From positions 1-13,912 of the forward strand of contig JAJYBN010000008.1 in the NCBI GenBank assembly GCA_021779005.1: a DNA stretch of 13,912 bases, given 5' to 3'. Made by a program: the position numbers and the translations under genes. The notes under the pieces are model-generated. The model ran no database searches and was not told the origin of the DNA. It was given only the letters and a program-made list of their open reading frames with translations. Positions 1-6,347 of the stretch are shown piece after piece (within the stretch, counting starts at the first letter, position 1; the number at the start of each line of letters is the position of its first letter). This DNA comes from Pseudomonadota bacterium (GTDB taxonomy: Bacteria > Pseudomonadota > Gammaproteobacteria > Natronospirales > REEB76).

Positions 1-348
1 GGCAACTACAGCCCCTTCAACACCACACCCCTCAACCGCACTTCTCGCATCACCGTCATCTGCAACGGTAAAGGTAGGGTTAACGTGGCGCTCAGCACTG
101 GTCAGAGCGGCACGTATAATCCCCGCTATATGTCCAGCACTTCTACCAGCGACCGGCTGGCTTACAACCTGTACACCACCGCTGCGCAGGTGATCATCTT
201 CGGTGACGGTACCGCGGGTACACAGACGGTCAGCAAGAATTTCAGCAACAACAGAGTGAACATTCGGGTTTACGGCCAGCTCCCGGCACTGGAGAATGTC
301 GCCAGCGGAATCTACGCCGATAGCATCATGGCGACCGTCACTTTCTAA
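1..348 (+). CDS. Spore coat protein U (SCPU) domain protein, C-terminal fragment (5' end outside window)
   Basis: The reading frame is open from the first base and ends in TAA at 346-348, leaving 115 visible residues of a protein whose start lies upstream. The fragment fits the C-terminal half of an SCPU domain: a TPL segment, a cysteine-containing strand (ITVICNGKG), an ALSTGQSG strand, an RYMSS segment, LAYNLYTTAA, FGDGT, and an ending in VYGQLPALENVASGIYAD then TVTF. SCPU proteins are secreted beta-sandwich subunits of Csu-type chaperone-usher pili or related surface fibres, assembled in the periplasm and at the outer membrane. Pilin and tip-adhesin subunits both end this way, so the exact role cannot be told from this piece. 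It converges on ntrC with 13 bp between the stops and no terminator visible. The family call is fairly secure; the pilus role is inferred. Confidence 0.8.
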   Translation, partial: GNYSPFNTTPLNRTSRITVICNGKGRVNVALSTGQSGTYNPRYMSSTSTSDRLAYNLYTTAAQVIIFGDGTAGTQTVSKNFSNNRVNIRVYGQLPALENVASGIYADSIMATVTF

Positions 349-361
349 AAACACGCACCGC

Positions 362-1771
362 TCATCCGGGATCCGAAGTCTTCAGCTTGCGTGTGAGGGT
401 GTTGCGGCCGATGCCCAGCAGCCGGGCCGCTTGCTGACGATGGCCGCCGCTGCTTTCCAGGCCGGTCTCGATTAAAACTTTTTGCATGTCTTCCGCCGCC
501 AGCGAGAAGATGCCGGTCTTGCCTTCCGCCAATTGTTTGCGTGTCCAATCACGCAGCGCAATTCGCCAGTCACTGCTATCGCCATCATCAGACGATTTGA
601 TCTCATTCTCATTCAGCAGTGCCGACAAGTCGCTGCGATGTACGATGCGTCCGCTCGCCATGAGCGTCAGCCGCCGGCAGACGTTCCGGAGTTCGCGCAC
701 GTTCCCCGGCCAATTACGCTCCCGCAAGGCGGCCATGGCGGCCGCGGTGAGCCGTTTGTGCTCGAGGTTCAGTTCGCGCGCGGCTGCCTGCATGAAATGC
801 TCAAGTAACTGCGGGATGTCCTCGCGGCGCTCACGCAGCGCCGGCATCTGCACCTGCACCACATTCAGGCGATGGAACAGGTCTTCACGGAAGCGTCCCG
901 CCGCCACCTGTTGTTCCAGATGCTGGTGGGTGGCGGCGATGATGCGCACGTTCACCTTCACCGGTTCATGGCCGCCCACCCGGTAGAACTCGCCTTCCGC
1001 CAGCACCCGCAATAAACGTGTCTGCAAGGCCGGCGGCATGTCGCCGATCTCGTCCAGGAACAGGGTGCCGCCATGGGCCTGTTCGAAGCGCCCGACGCGG
1101 CGCGCATTAGCGCCGGTGAAGGCCCCGCGTTCATGCCCGAAGAGTTCGGATTCCAGCAATTCCGCCGGGATGGCCGCGGTATTGAGCGCGATGAAGGGGC
1201 GTTGGCTGCGGGGACTGTGACGATGCAGGGCCCGGGCCACCAGTTCTTTGCCGGTGCCGGATTCGCCGGTGATCAACACCGTCAGATGTGTTCCGGACAG
1301 CCGCCCGATGGTGCGAAATACCGCCTGCATGGCCGGGGCTTCACCGATGAGCGTGTCCACGGGCTGTGTTTTGGACAAACGCGCATGCCCGGACGATGTC
1401 GACGTCTGCAAGGCGCGCGCCACCACCGCGGTGAGATCATCCACATCGAAGGGTTTGGCCAGGTACTCGAAGGCCCCACCCTGGTAAGCGGCCACTGCGG
1501 TCTGCAGGTCACTGTGGGCGGTGACCACCACCACTGGCAGGCGCGGATGGGCAGTACGCACGCTGCGTAATAATTCCAGGCCGTCTTCGCCCGGCAGATG
1601 GATGTCGGTGATCAGGACATCGGGTGCGCTGGCGTGCAATGCCCCCAGCACCTCTTCGATGCTGTTGAAATCCTGAGGCGCATGCCCGGCTTCCCGCAAC
1701 GCCTCGCTCATGACCCAGCGCAGCGAAGGGTCATCATCCACGACCCAGATCTTATGCGGTTTCGTGTTCAT
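362..1771 (-). CDS. glnG: Nitrogen regulation response regulator NtrC (NR-I)
   Basis: This 469-residue protein is the sigma-54-dependent activator of nitrogen-limitation genes, also called ntrC. An N-terminal receiver domain (about 1-120) has the acidic pocket D12-D14, phospho-acceptor D56 in LITDIHLPGEDG, T84 and K106. The central AAA+ domain shows Walker A GESGTGKE (169-176), the sigma-54-contacting GAFTGA loop (216-221), Walker B LFLDEIGD (237-244), the arginine-finger region REDLFHRLNVV (295-305) and WPGNVRELRN (354-363). The C-terminus (about 420-465) is a Fis-type helix-turn-helix ending GHRQQAARLLGIGRNTLTRK. The length matches E. coli NtrC (469). Its start overlaps the end of ntrB by 20 bp, which suggests translational coupling. 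Its partner kinase is the adjacent NtrB, and NtrC-type palindromes lie upstream of both glnA and ntrB, so it probably acts on this locus itself. Confidence 0.97.
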   Translation of the reverse strand: MNTKPHKIWVVDDDPSLRWVMSEALREAGHAPQDFNSIEEVLGALHASAPDVLITDIHLPGEDGLELLRSVRTAHPRLPVVVVTAHSDLQTAVAAYQGGAFEYLAKPFDVDDLTAVVARALQTSTSSGHARLSKTQPVDTLIGEAPAMQAVFRTIGRLSGTHLTVLITGESGTGKELVARALHRHSPRSQRPFIALNTAAIPAELLESELFGHERGAFTGANARRVGRFEQAHGGTLFLDEIGDMPPALQTRLLRVLAEGEFYRVGGHEPVKVNVRIIAATHQHLEQQVAAGRFREDLFHRLNVVQVQMPALRERREDIPQLLEHFMQAAARELNLEHKRLTAAAMAALRERNWPGNVRELRNVCRRLTLMASGRIVHRSDLSALLNENEIKSSDDGDSSDWRIALRDWTRKQLAEGKTGIFSLAAEDMQKVLIETGLESSGGHRQQAARLLGIGRNTLTRKLKTSDPG

Positions 1772-2855
1772 GCTGGATACCGATTGGCAGCAGTATGGAG
1801 AATACAGTGCGCCCCGGGCTGCTCATGCATTCGATGAGCCCGTCATGGCGGCTGATCAGTTCCTGGGCGATGCTGAGTCCCAGGCCCGAGCCATTGGGTT
1901 TGCGGCTCACCAGGGGGCTGAACAGCTGCGGCATTAATTCGGGGGCGATGCCCGGGCCGTTGTCTTCGATCTCTATGCAGGCCACCAGCCGGTGGCGGAC
2001 GCCGTGCAGGGTGAATTGCCGCAAGGCACGGCTGCGCAACATGATCAGGCCGCGTTCACCGACGGCCTCGCAGGCATTCTTGGCGAGATTCAGCAGTGCC
2101 TGGATGATCTGATCACGGTCCAACTGCAGTTCCGGCAGGCTGGGGTCATAGTCGCGTTTGATCTTGCGTCTGCCGGGGGCCGCGGCCAGCAAAAGCTGGG
2201 CCACATGTTCGAGCAGTTCGTGGATGTTGGTGGGCTCGCGCCGCAGCACTTGATGGGGTCCGAGCAGGGAATCCACCAGCGCCGTCAGACGATCCGCTTC
2301 AGTCACGATGATGCGGGTGTATTCCAGTAGCCCCGGATCATCCAAGCGCCGTGCCAACAGCTGCGCCGCTCCGCGCAGGCCGCCGAGTGGATTCTTGATC
2401 TCGTGGGCGAGCTTGAGGGCCAGTGAACGGTTGGCGGCGTTCTGTTCGGTGAGAGCCGCTTCACGGCTGATGCGCAGGTGACGATCCAGTGGCGCCAATT
2501 CCACCAGCAATCTGACCTCGCCTGCCTGTACGGCAATGGGTGTGACGGTGCAATCCGCGGTCACGACATGGCGGGCATCGGCCGGGCCGACCTCAAGGCA
2601 CAGCTCCCGCTGGGTGACTATTTCCCGGTCAGTGATGACCCGTCCCAAAATGGTCATGAAGACAGAGGCTTCAGGCAAGCTGTTGGCGAGGGGCTGTCCG
2701 ATACAGCGCCGGCCATCCAGATCCAGCAGGGTTTCTGCGGCTGGGTTCAGATAACAAAGTCGACAGGCCTCATCGAGCCAGAGCAGAGCCGTGGTCTGGC
2801 TCTCCAGTAAGGCATTCGGGGGGTGTAACAGGTCAGAGTCGAGCATTTGCACCAT
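1752..2855 (-). CDS. glnL: Nitrogen regulation sensor histidine kinase NtrB (NR-II)
   Basis: This 367-residue cytoplasmic kinase/phosphatase (also called ntrB) controls NtrC phosphorylation in response to PII proteins. There is no membrane segment, as expected. A PAS domain spans about 14-120 (LLWLDEACRLCYLNPAAETLL). The HisKA dimerisation helix carries H151 in LAHEIKNPLGGLRGAAQLL. The ATPase domain shows the N box NLAKNACEA (257-265), the G1 box DNGPG (298-302) and the G2 box GSGLGLSIA (322-330). Two starts are possible: ATG at 2855, preceded by AAGGGG about 13 bases upstream, or ATG at 2846 (Met4). The first codon lies inside an NtrC-type palindrome, so start choice and regulation are entangled. 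The gene follows the DUF4124 gene by 17 bp and overlaps ntrC, consistent with one transcript. Family identity is certain; the start codon is not. Confidence 0.96.
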   Translation of the reverse strand: MVQMLDSDLLHPPNALLESQTTALLWLDEACRLCYLNPAAETLLDLDGRRCIGQPLANSLPEASVFMTILGRVITDREIVTQRELCLEVGPADARHVVTADCTVTPIAVQAGEVRLLVELAPLDRHLRISREAALTEQNAANRSLALKLAHEIKNPLGGLRGAAQLLARRLDDPGLLEYTRIIVTEADRLTALVDSLLGPHQVLRREPTNIHELLEHVAQLLLAAAPGRRKIKRDYDPSLPELQLDRDQIIQALLNLAKNACEAVGERGLIMLRSRALRQFTLHGVRHRLVACIEIEDNGPGIAPELMPQLFSPLVSRKPNGSGLGLSIAQELISRHDGLIECMSSPGRTVFSILLPIGIQHEHETA

Positions 2856-2864
2856 TATAGTGCA
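2848..2864 (-). promoter_or_regulatory. NtrC-type binding palindrome over the ntrB start
   Basis: The plus strand reads TGCACC-ATTAT-AGTGCA, fitting the NtrC consensus TGCAC-N7-GTGCA; with flanks the symmetry extends to TTTGCAC...GTGCAAA (2846-2866). The ntrB start codon (complement of 2853-2855) is inside the site. The minus strand also contains an exact TATAAT (2854-2859) within it. In E. coli, NtrC represses the glnL promoter from an overlapping site; autoregulation here is inferred by analogy. Confidence 0.7.
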
Positions 2865-2866
2865 AA

Positions 2867-2883
2867 CGCCCCTTAACGGGGCG
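2867..2883 (-). other. Small GC hairpin spanning the DUF4124 stop codon
   Basis: CGCCCC (2867-2872) and GGGGCG (2878-2883) form a perfect 6-bp stem with a 5-base loop that contains the TAA stop of the DUF4124 gene. No T-run follows on the minus strand, so it is not a classical terminator. It fills the gap between the DUF4124 stop and the NtrC site at the ntrB start and could modulate read-through or stabilise an mRNA end; that role is a guess. Confidence 0.45.
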
Positions 2884-3406
2884 GCTTGGGACCTAAGATT
2901 GTCTTCTGTTGTACGTAAAACGTCACTGGACCCGCTGAAAGGCTCGTCCCATTGGCGGCATTCAGGGTCACAGACACCGTGTGTTCGCCCCGTGGGATGT
3001 TCTTGAAGGTGACGCTGGTCTCGGTGGTGGGTCCGATGGTCTGGCCATCCATGTTGTAGGTGAGGGTGTCACCCGTACGCAAGTTAGGTACCAGGCTGAC
3101 CGACACCGGCACTTCGTCGACATACCAGAGCGTCGCCTGGTCAGCAGGCGAGGCGATGTTTAACTGTTGATAGCCGGTCGTGGGTGTTTCTGTAGATGCC
3201 TCCGGCGCGGGCGTTGGCATATCGTTCATGGAAGGCGGCTGGTACGTTTGGGACTTGGGCAACTGCACTTTTACCGCGCCCGGGCGTGGGTGATCGGTGT
3301 AATGCACGTTGCCCTGGGCATCGACCCATTTGTAGACCGGATCGGCCTGGATCAAACCGGTGCCGAGTACCAGGACCAACAGGCTCAAAAAAAGTGCTTT
3401 ATTCAT
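2873..3406 (-). CDS. Exported DUF4124 domain-containing protein
   Basis: This 177-residue protein starts with a clear Sec signal peptide (MNKALFLSLLVLVLGTGLIQA, cleavage probably near residue 21). It continues with the DUF4124 signature PVYKWVDAQGNVHYTD (23-38), where the aromatic KWVD and HYTD pairs are diagnostic. A low-complexity, Pro/Thr/Glu-rich linker follows (about 50-80). The C-terminal part (about 82-166) looks like an Ig-like beta-sandwich (INIASPADQATLW through AGPVTFYVQQKT). It should be periplasmic or loosely envelope-bound; no lipobox cysteine and no second membrane segment are visible. Its biochemical function is unknown. Proteins of this kind often sit beside ntrBC in gammaproteobacteria. 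Here it is 17 bp upstream of ntrB, so it is probably co-transcribed, but nothing in the sequence links it to nitrogen sensing. The ribosome binding site is weak. Confidence 0.88.
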   Translation of the reverse strand: MNKALFLSLLVLVLGTGLIQADPVYKWVDAQGNVHYTDHPRPGAVKVQLPKSQTYQPPSMNDMPTPAPEASTETPTTGYQQLNIASPADQATLWYVDEVPVSVSLVPNLRTGDTLTYNMDGQTIGPTTETSVTFKNIPRGEHTVSVTLNAANGTSLSAGPVTFYVQQKTILGPKPPR

Positions 3407-3433
3407 GGTAGCAGCCTAGCCAGTTTGCTTGAG

Positions 3434-3484
3434 GTGGACAAGTATCCACTGTGCGCTCAGCACAGCGCCTCCCGTGTCGGCGCT
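3434..3484. other. Three short inverted repeats in the glnA-DUF4124 gap
   Basis: Three small stems sit next to each other: GTGGA/TCCAC (3434-3438 with 3445-3449), CTGTGC/GCACAG (3449-3454 with 3460-3465) and AGCGCC/GGCGCT (3464-3469 with 3479-3484). The third has a 9-base loop, TCCCGTGTC, again starting with UCCC on the plus strand. The second and third share two bases, so they would compete. This is the region where the promoter and leader of the minus-strand DUF4124 gene should lie; no convincing -10/-35 pair is visible there. Confidence 0.4.
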
Positions 3485-3553
3485 CGCGTGTCAATGCGGG
3501 CCGGAACTGCCGAAACGTGGCAATCACGGGGCTCAGGCAGGTACTTGCAAAAG

Positions 3554-3574
3554 TAGACTGGACGGTCTAGTCTA
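3554..3574. promoter_or_regulatory. TetR-type operator-like palindrome
   Basis: TAGAC-N6-GTCTA (3554-3569) is a near-palindromic 16-mer of the kind bound by TetR-family repressors. A second overlapping inverted repeat pairs TAGACT (3554-3559) with AGTCTA (3569-3574). TTGCAA at 3545-3550 could be a -35 element, with a poor -10 (TAGTCT, 3568-3573) at 17-bp spacing. The site lies immediately upstream of the structured plus-strand RNA candidate. No TetR-family gene is in this window, so the binding protein is unknown. Confidence 0.4.
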
Positions 3575-3579
3575 AATTG

Positions 3580-3751
3580 TCTATCTATGACGTCGGATTG
3601 TTTTTGATCGGCTAACCGGTCCCAACGGCGCATCTCCCCGGTGTGCTGAACTGGCCCCGCCTCTCCCTTTCGGGGCCAGCCGGGCGTCTCCCCAAATGCC
3701 CGGAAAGTTACCGGCGTACCGTTTCCCCATCCCTCGGTACGCCGGTTTTTT
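3580..3751 (+). ncRNA. Candidate small regulatory RNA with tandem C-rich-loop hairpins
   Basis: The plus strand folds by eye into five consecutive hairpins. The first is 3606-3621 (stem GATCGG/CCGGTC with one wobble, loop CTAA). The second is 3626-3648 (7 bp with two wobbles, loop TCTCCCCGG). The third is 3651-3679 (9 perfect bp, loop CCTCTCCCTTT). The fourth is 3680-3703 (6 bp, loop GTCTCCCCAAAT). The fifth is 3710-3746 (11 bp, loop GTTTCCCCATCCCTC), followed by six T. Four of the five loops carry a CUCCC/UCCCC core, complementary to the G-rich Shine-Dalgarno region of mRNAs. No open reading frame explains the conservation of such structure. Loop-exposed C-rich motifs are the working part of several bacterial sRNAs (for example Xanthomonas sX13 and staphylococcal RsaE), a comparison of design and not a claim of homology. 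The 5' end is a guess (between about 3575 and 3605). The gene converges on glnA, ending 24 bp from its stop codon. Confidence 0.55.
3710..3751 (+). terminator. Rho-independent terminator (plus strand)
   Basis: ACCGGCGTACC (3710-3720) pairs perfectly with GGTACGCCGGT (3736-3746) around a 15-base loop, and the stem runs into six T (3746-3751). The T-run is only on the plus-strand side, so it terminates rightward transcription before it can enter glnA antisense. Read on the minus strand the same stem follows the glnA stop but is trailed only by TAACTTT, so it would be a weak terminator or 3'-end stabiliser for glnA mRNA. Confidence 0.85.
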
Positions 3752-3775
3752 ATCTGCTGGGCACTTGTGAACGCT

Positions 3776-5182
3776 TCACAGGCTGAAGTACATATCGAAC
3801 TCCACCGGATGTGTGGTCATTCGCAGGCGCGTGACTTCCTGCATCTTGAGACCGATGTAGGCATCGATGACATCGTCCGTGAACACCCCGCCGGCCTTGA
3901 GAAAGCCGCGATCCTTGTCCAGATGCTCCAGTGCCATGTCCAGCGCGTAACACACCTGCGGGATGTTTTTCTCCTCTTCAGGCGGCAGGTCATACAGGTC
4001 TTTATCCATGGCTTCACCCGGATGAATCTTGTTCTGGATGCCGTCCAGGCCTGCCATCATCATGGCGGTGAAGGCGAAGTAGGGATTGCTGCTGGAATCC
4101 GGAAAGCGCACTTCGATGCGACGCTTCTTGGCACTTGAGAAAGGGATGCGGATGGAGGCGGAACGGTTGCGGGCGGAATAGGCCAACATCACCGGCGCCT
4201 CGAAATGCGGCACCAGGCGTTTGTAGCTGTTGGTGCTGGCGTTGGTGAGGGCATTGAGTGCACGTGCGTGCTTGATCAGGCCGCCGATGTAAAACAGCGC
4301 CAGTTCTGACAGCCCGCCGTAGAGGTTGCCGCTGAACAGGTTCTTGCCATCCTTGGCCAGCGACTGGTGCACATGCATGCCGCTACCGTTGTCGCCCACC
4401 AGGGGTTTGGGCATGAAGGTGGCGGTCTTGCCGTAGGCATGCGCCACGTTCATCACCACGTACTTGAGGATCTGCACTTCGTCAGCCTTCTTGACGAGGG
4501 TGCCGAAGGCTACGCCGATCTCGCACTGACCCGCGGTCGCCACCTCGTGGTGGTGCACCTCGGTCTTTAGTCCCATATCCTCCAGCGCCACGCACATGGC
4601 GGAACGGATGTCCTGCAGGGCATCCACCGGCGGGACCGGGAAGTAACCACCCTTGATGCCGGGACGATGGCCGATATTGCCGCCCTCGTAGACGCGTTCG
4701 GAATTCCAGCCGGCTTCCTTGGAATCGATCTTGTAGAAAGAACCGCTGATGTCGGCCCCCCAGCGGATGTCGTCGAAGATGAAAAACTCGTTCTCAGGTC
4801 CGAAGTAGGCGACGTCGGCGATACCGGTGGATTTCAGGTAGGCCTCGCCGCGCTTGGCCAGCGAACGCGGGTCGCGTCCATAGCCCTGCATGGTGGTCGG
4901 CTCAATCACATCACAGCGCAGATTCACGGTGGGTTCCTCAAAAAACGGATCCACCACGGCGCTCTCGGGATCGGGCATCAGCACCATGTCGGACTCATTG
5001 ATGCCTTTCCACCCGGCGATGGAGGAGCCATCGAACATCTTGCCTTCCTCGAACAGCTCTTCATCCACCGTATGGGTCGGCACGCTGACATGCTGCTCCT
5101 TGCCGCGGCTGTCGGTAAAACGGAAATCAACAAACTTGGCATTCTCTTTGGCGATCAGCTCCAGTACGTCTTTGGCGGTCAT
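3776..5182 (-). CDS. glnA: Glutamine synthetase, type I
   Basis: This 468-residue enzyme joins ammonia to glutamate using ATP, forming the cytosolic dodecamer typical of GSI. Visible landmarks are [11 protein letters not shown] (51-61), the metal and substrate site [11 protein letters not shown] (127-137), the ATP/glutamate segment [10 protein letters not shown] (265-274), [18 protein letters not shown] near 345-362, and the adenylylation loop with Tyr397 in [11 protein letters not shown]. The tyrosine and flanking residues match the GSI-beta type, so activity should be controlled by GlnE adenylylation. The length equals that of E. coli GlnA (469) within one residue. The start is supported by a GGAG (complement of 5189-5192) six bases upstream. 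Transcription is driven by a sigma-54 promoter with an upstream NtrC site. A 369-bp gap with a structured element separates it from the downstream DUF4124-ntrBC genes, which may therefore be partly independent of glnA transcription. Confidence 0.98.
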   Translation of the reverse strand: MTAKDVLELIAKENAKFVDFRFTDSRGKEQHVSVPTHTVDEELFEEGKMFDGSSIAGWKGINESDMVLMPDPESAVVDPFFEEPTVNLRCDVIEPTTMQGYGRDPRSLAKRGEAYLKSTGIADVAYFGPENEFFIFDDIRWGADISGSFYKIDSKEAGWNSERVYEGGNIGHRPGIKGGYFPVPPVDALQDIRSAMCVALEDMGLKTEVHHHEVATAGQCEIGVAFGTLVKKADEVQILKYVVMNVAHAYGKTATFMPKPLVGDNGSGMHVHQSLAKDGKNLFSGNLYGGLSELALFYIGGLIKHARALNALTNASTNSYKRLVPHFEAPVMLAYSARNRSASIRIPFSSAKKRRIEVRFPDSSSNPYFAFTAMMMAGLDGIQNKIHPGEAMDKDLYDLPPEEEKNIPQVCYALDMALEHLDKDRGFLKAGGVFTDDVIDAYIGLKMQEVTRLRMTTHPVEFDMYFSL

Positions 5183-5227
5183 GGGGAACTCCGGGGTTAC
5201 GGGTGATGGGATGCATGGTGTTTATAC

Positions 5228-5243
5228 TGCAATCCGCGTGCCA
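5228..5243 (-). promoter_or_regulatory. Sigma-54 (RpoN) promoter of glnA
   Basis: The minus strand reads TGGCACGCGGATTGCA, a full match to the -24/-12 consensus TGGCACG-N4-TTGCA with the required 10 bases between GG and GC. The predicted start of transcription is near 5217, giving a leader of about 35 nt to the glnA ATG at 5182. Its position and the upstream NtrC palindrome mirror the glnAp2 arrangement of enteric bacteria. Confidence 0.92.
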
Positions 5244-5294
5244 AGCACGAAGCCCGATGATGACAGCATTTCTGCAAAGCATGGCGGACTGCTG

Positions 5295-5311
5295 TGCACC
5301 ATAATGGTGCA
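5295..5311 (-). promoter_or_regulatory. NtrC enhancer site upstream of glnA
   Basis: TGCACC-ATAAT-GGTGCA is a perfectly symmetric 17-bp NtrC-type site (6-bp arms). Its centre is about 86 bp upstream of the predicted sigma-54 start, in range for an enhancer. Only one strong site is evident; enteric glnA has two strong sites, and I saw no convincing second copy. It also lies 33 bp upstream of the -35 of the divergent glyQ promoter. Confidence 0.85.
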
Positions 5312-5344
5312 AAGCAATCATGAGCACACAAGGATTCCGGGTTT

Positions 5345-5374
5345 CTGACAGAGATTTATTTAAGAAGCTATACT
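5345..5374 (+). promoter_or_regulatory. Sigma-70-type promoter of the glyQ operon
   Basis: CTGACA (5345-5350, five of six matches to TTGACA) and TATACT (5369-5374, five of six to TATAAT) are separated by 18 bp of AT-rich sequence. The expected transcript start near 5381 leaves a leader of about 37 nt before the glyQ ATG. No T-box or other leader structure is evident. Confidence 0.65.
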
Positions 5375-5417
5375 TGGCCGCCTTCAAGCCGGGCGGGACG
5401 CCGACTGCAACAAGATC

Positions 5418-6347
5418 ATGAGCCTCAGAAACCCCGCAACCTTCCAGAGCCTCATCCTCAGCCTGCAGCACTACTGGGTCCGCCAAGGCTGTGTCCTGTT
5501 GCAGCCCCTGGATATGCCGGTCGGCGCTGGCACCTTCCACCCCGCCACCTTCCTGCGCGCTATCGGACCGGAGCCCTGGAGCGCTGCCTACGTGCAGCCG
5601 TGTCGCCGGCCCACGGACGGCCGTTACGGCGAGAACCCCAACCGGTTGCAGCACTACTACCAGTTCCAGGTGATGATCAAGCCCTCACCGGATAATTTTC
5701 AGGACCTGTACCTGGATTCACTGAAAGCCCTGGGTATGGACCCGTTGGTCAACGACATCCGCTTCGTAGAAGACAACTGGGAGTCGCCCACTTTGGGCGC
5801 CTGGGGTCTCGGCTGGGAAGTCTGGCTGAACGGCATGGAAGTGAGCCAGTTCACATACTTCCAGCAGGCAGGCGGACTTGAATGCCGACCGGTGTGCGGC
5901 GAGATCACGTATGGCCTGGAACGCATCGCCATGCATCTGCAGAACGTGGACAGTGTCTTCGATCTGGTCTGGAGTGACGGACCGCTGGGCCGGGTGAACT
6001 ATGGGGATGTATTCCACCAGAACGAGGTGGAGCAGTCCCACTATAATTTCGAGGCAGCTGATATCCAGAGCCTGTTCGGCTGGTTCGATACCTGCGAGCG
6101 CCTATGTCAGCGTCTGCTGGAAAATAATCTGCCACTGCCGGCCTATGAGCAGGTGCTGCAGGCTTCGCATACATTCAACTTGTTGGACGCGCGCCGCGCG
6201 CTCTCGGTGACCGAACGCCAGCGATTCATCTTGCGGGTTCGTACCCTGGCGCGTGGTGTCGCGGAAGCGTATCTCAAGAGTCGGGAAGCTCTCGGTTTCC
6301 CATTGCTGCCAACGCGTAAACCGAAAAAGAAACGCGTCCATGGCTGA
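5418..6347 (+). CDS. glyQ: Glycyl-tRNA synthetase alpha subunit
   Basis: This 309-residue protein is the class II catalytic subunit of the alpha2beta2 bacterial glycyl-tRNA synthetase, which charges tRNA-Gly in the cytosol. The sequence starts [13 protein letters not shown] (8-20) and contains GCVLLQP (24-30), the motif 2 region [17 protein letters not shown] (60-76) with the following HYYQFQV strand, [20 protein letters not shown] (117-136), and motif 3 around GLERIAM (166-172). These are near-invariant in GlyQ. E. coli GlyQ is 303 residues; the extra length is a short basic tail, [10 protein letters not shown]. The gene overlaps glyS by 8 bp, which should couple translation and keep the two subunits balanced. 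It is the first gene of the operon and has its own upstream promoter. Identity is certain. Confidence 0.98.
   Translation: MSLRNPATFQSLILSLQHYWVRQGCVLLQPLDMPVGAGTFHPATFLRAIGPEPWSAAYVQPCRRPTDGRYGENPNRLQHYYQFQVMIKPSPDNFQDLYLDSLKALGMDPLVNDIRFVEDNWESPTLGAWGLGWEVWLNGMEVSQFTYFQQAGGLECRPVCGEITYGLERIAMHLQNVDSVFDLVWSDGPLGRVNYGDVFHQNEVEQSHYNFEAADIQSLFGWFDTCERLCQRLLENNLPLPAYEQVLQASHTFNLLDARRALSVTERQRFILRVRTLARGVAEAYLKSREALGFPLLPTRKPKKKRVHG

Noticed and set aside
486..1570. Long plus-strand open frames opposite ntrC (165-166 residues)
   Set aside because: They are antisense to a clearly conserved gene, have arginine/serine- or histidine-rich low-complexity composition and no family features; they arise from GC-rich codon bias.
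3535..3549. Possible sigma-54 promoter (AGGCAG then TTGCA) before the sRNA candidate
   Set aside because: The spacing between GG and GC is 9 bases instead of 10, and the -24 element matches poorly. One base of misspacing normally abolishes sigma-54 promoters, so I do not call it.
4667..5348. Plus-strand open frames opposite the glnA start region
   Set aside because: They mirror the GlnA coding sequence and have no recognisable domain, promoter or ribosome binding site.
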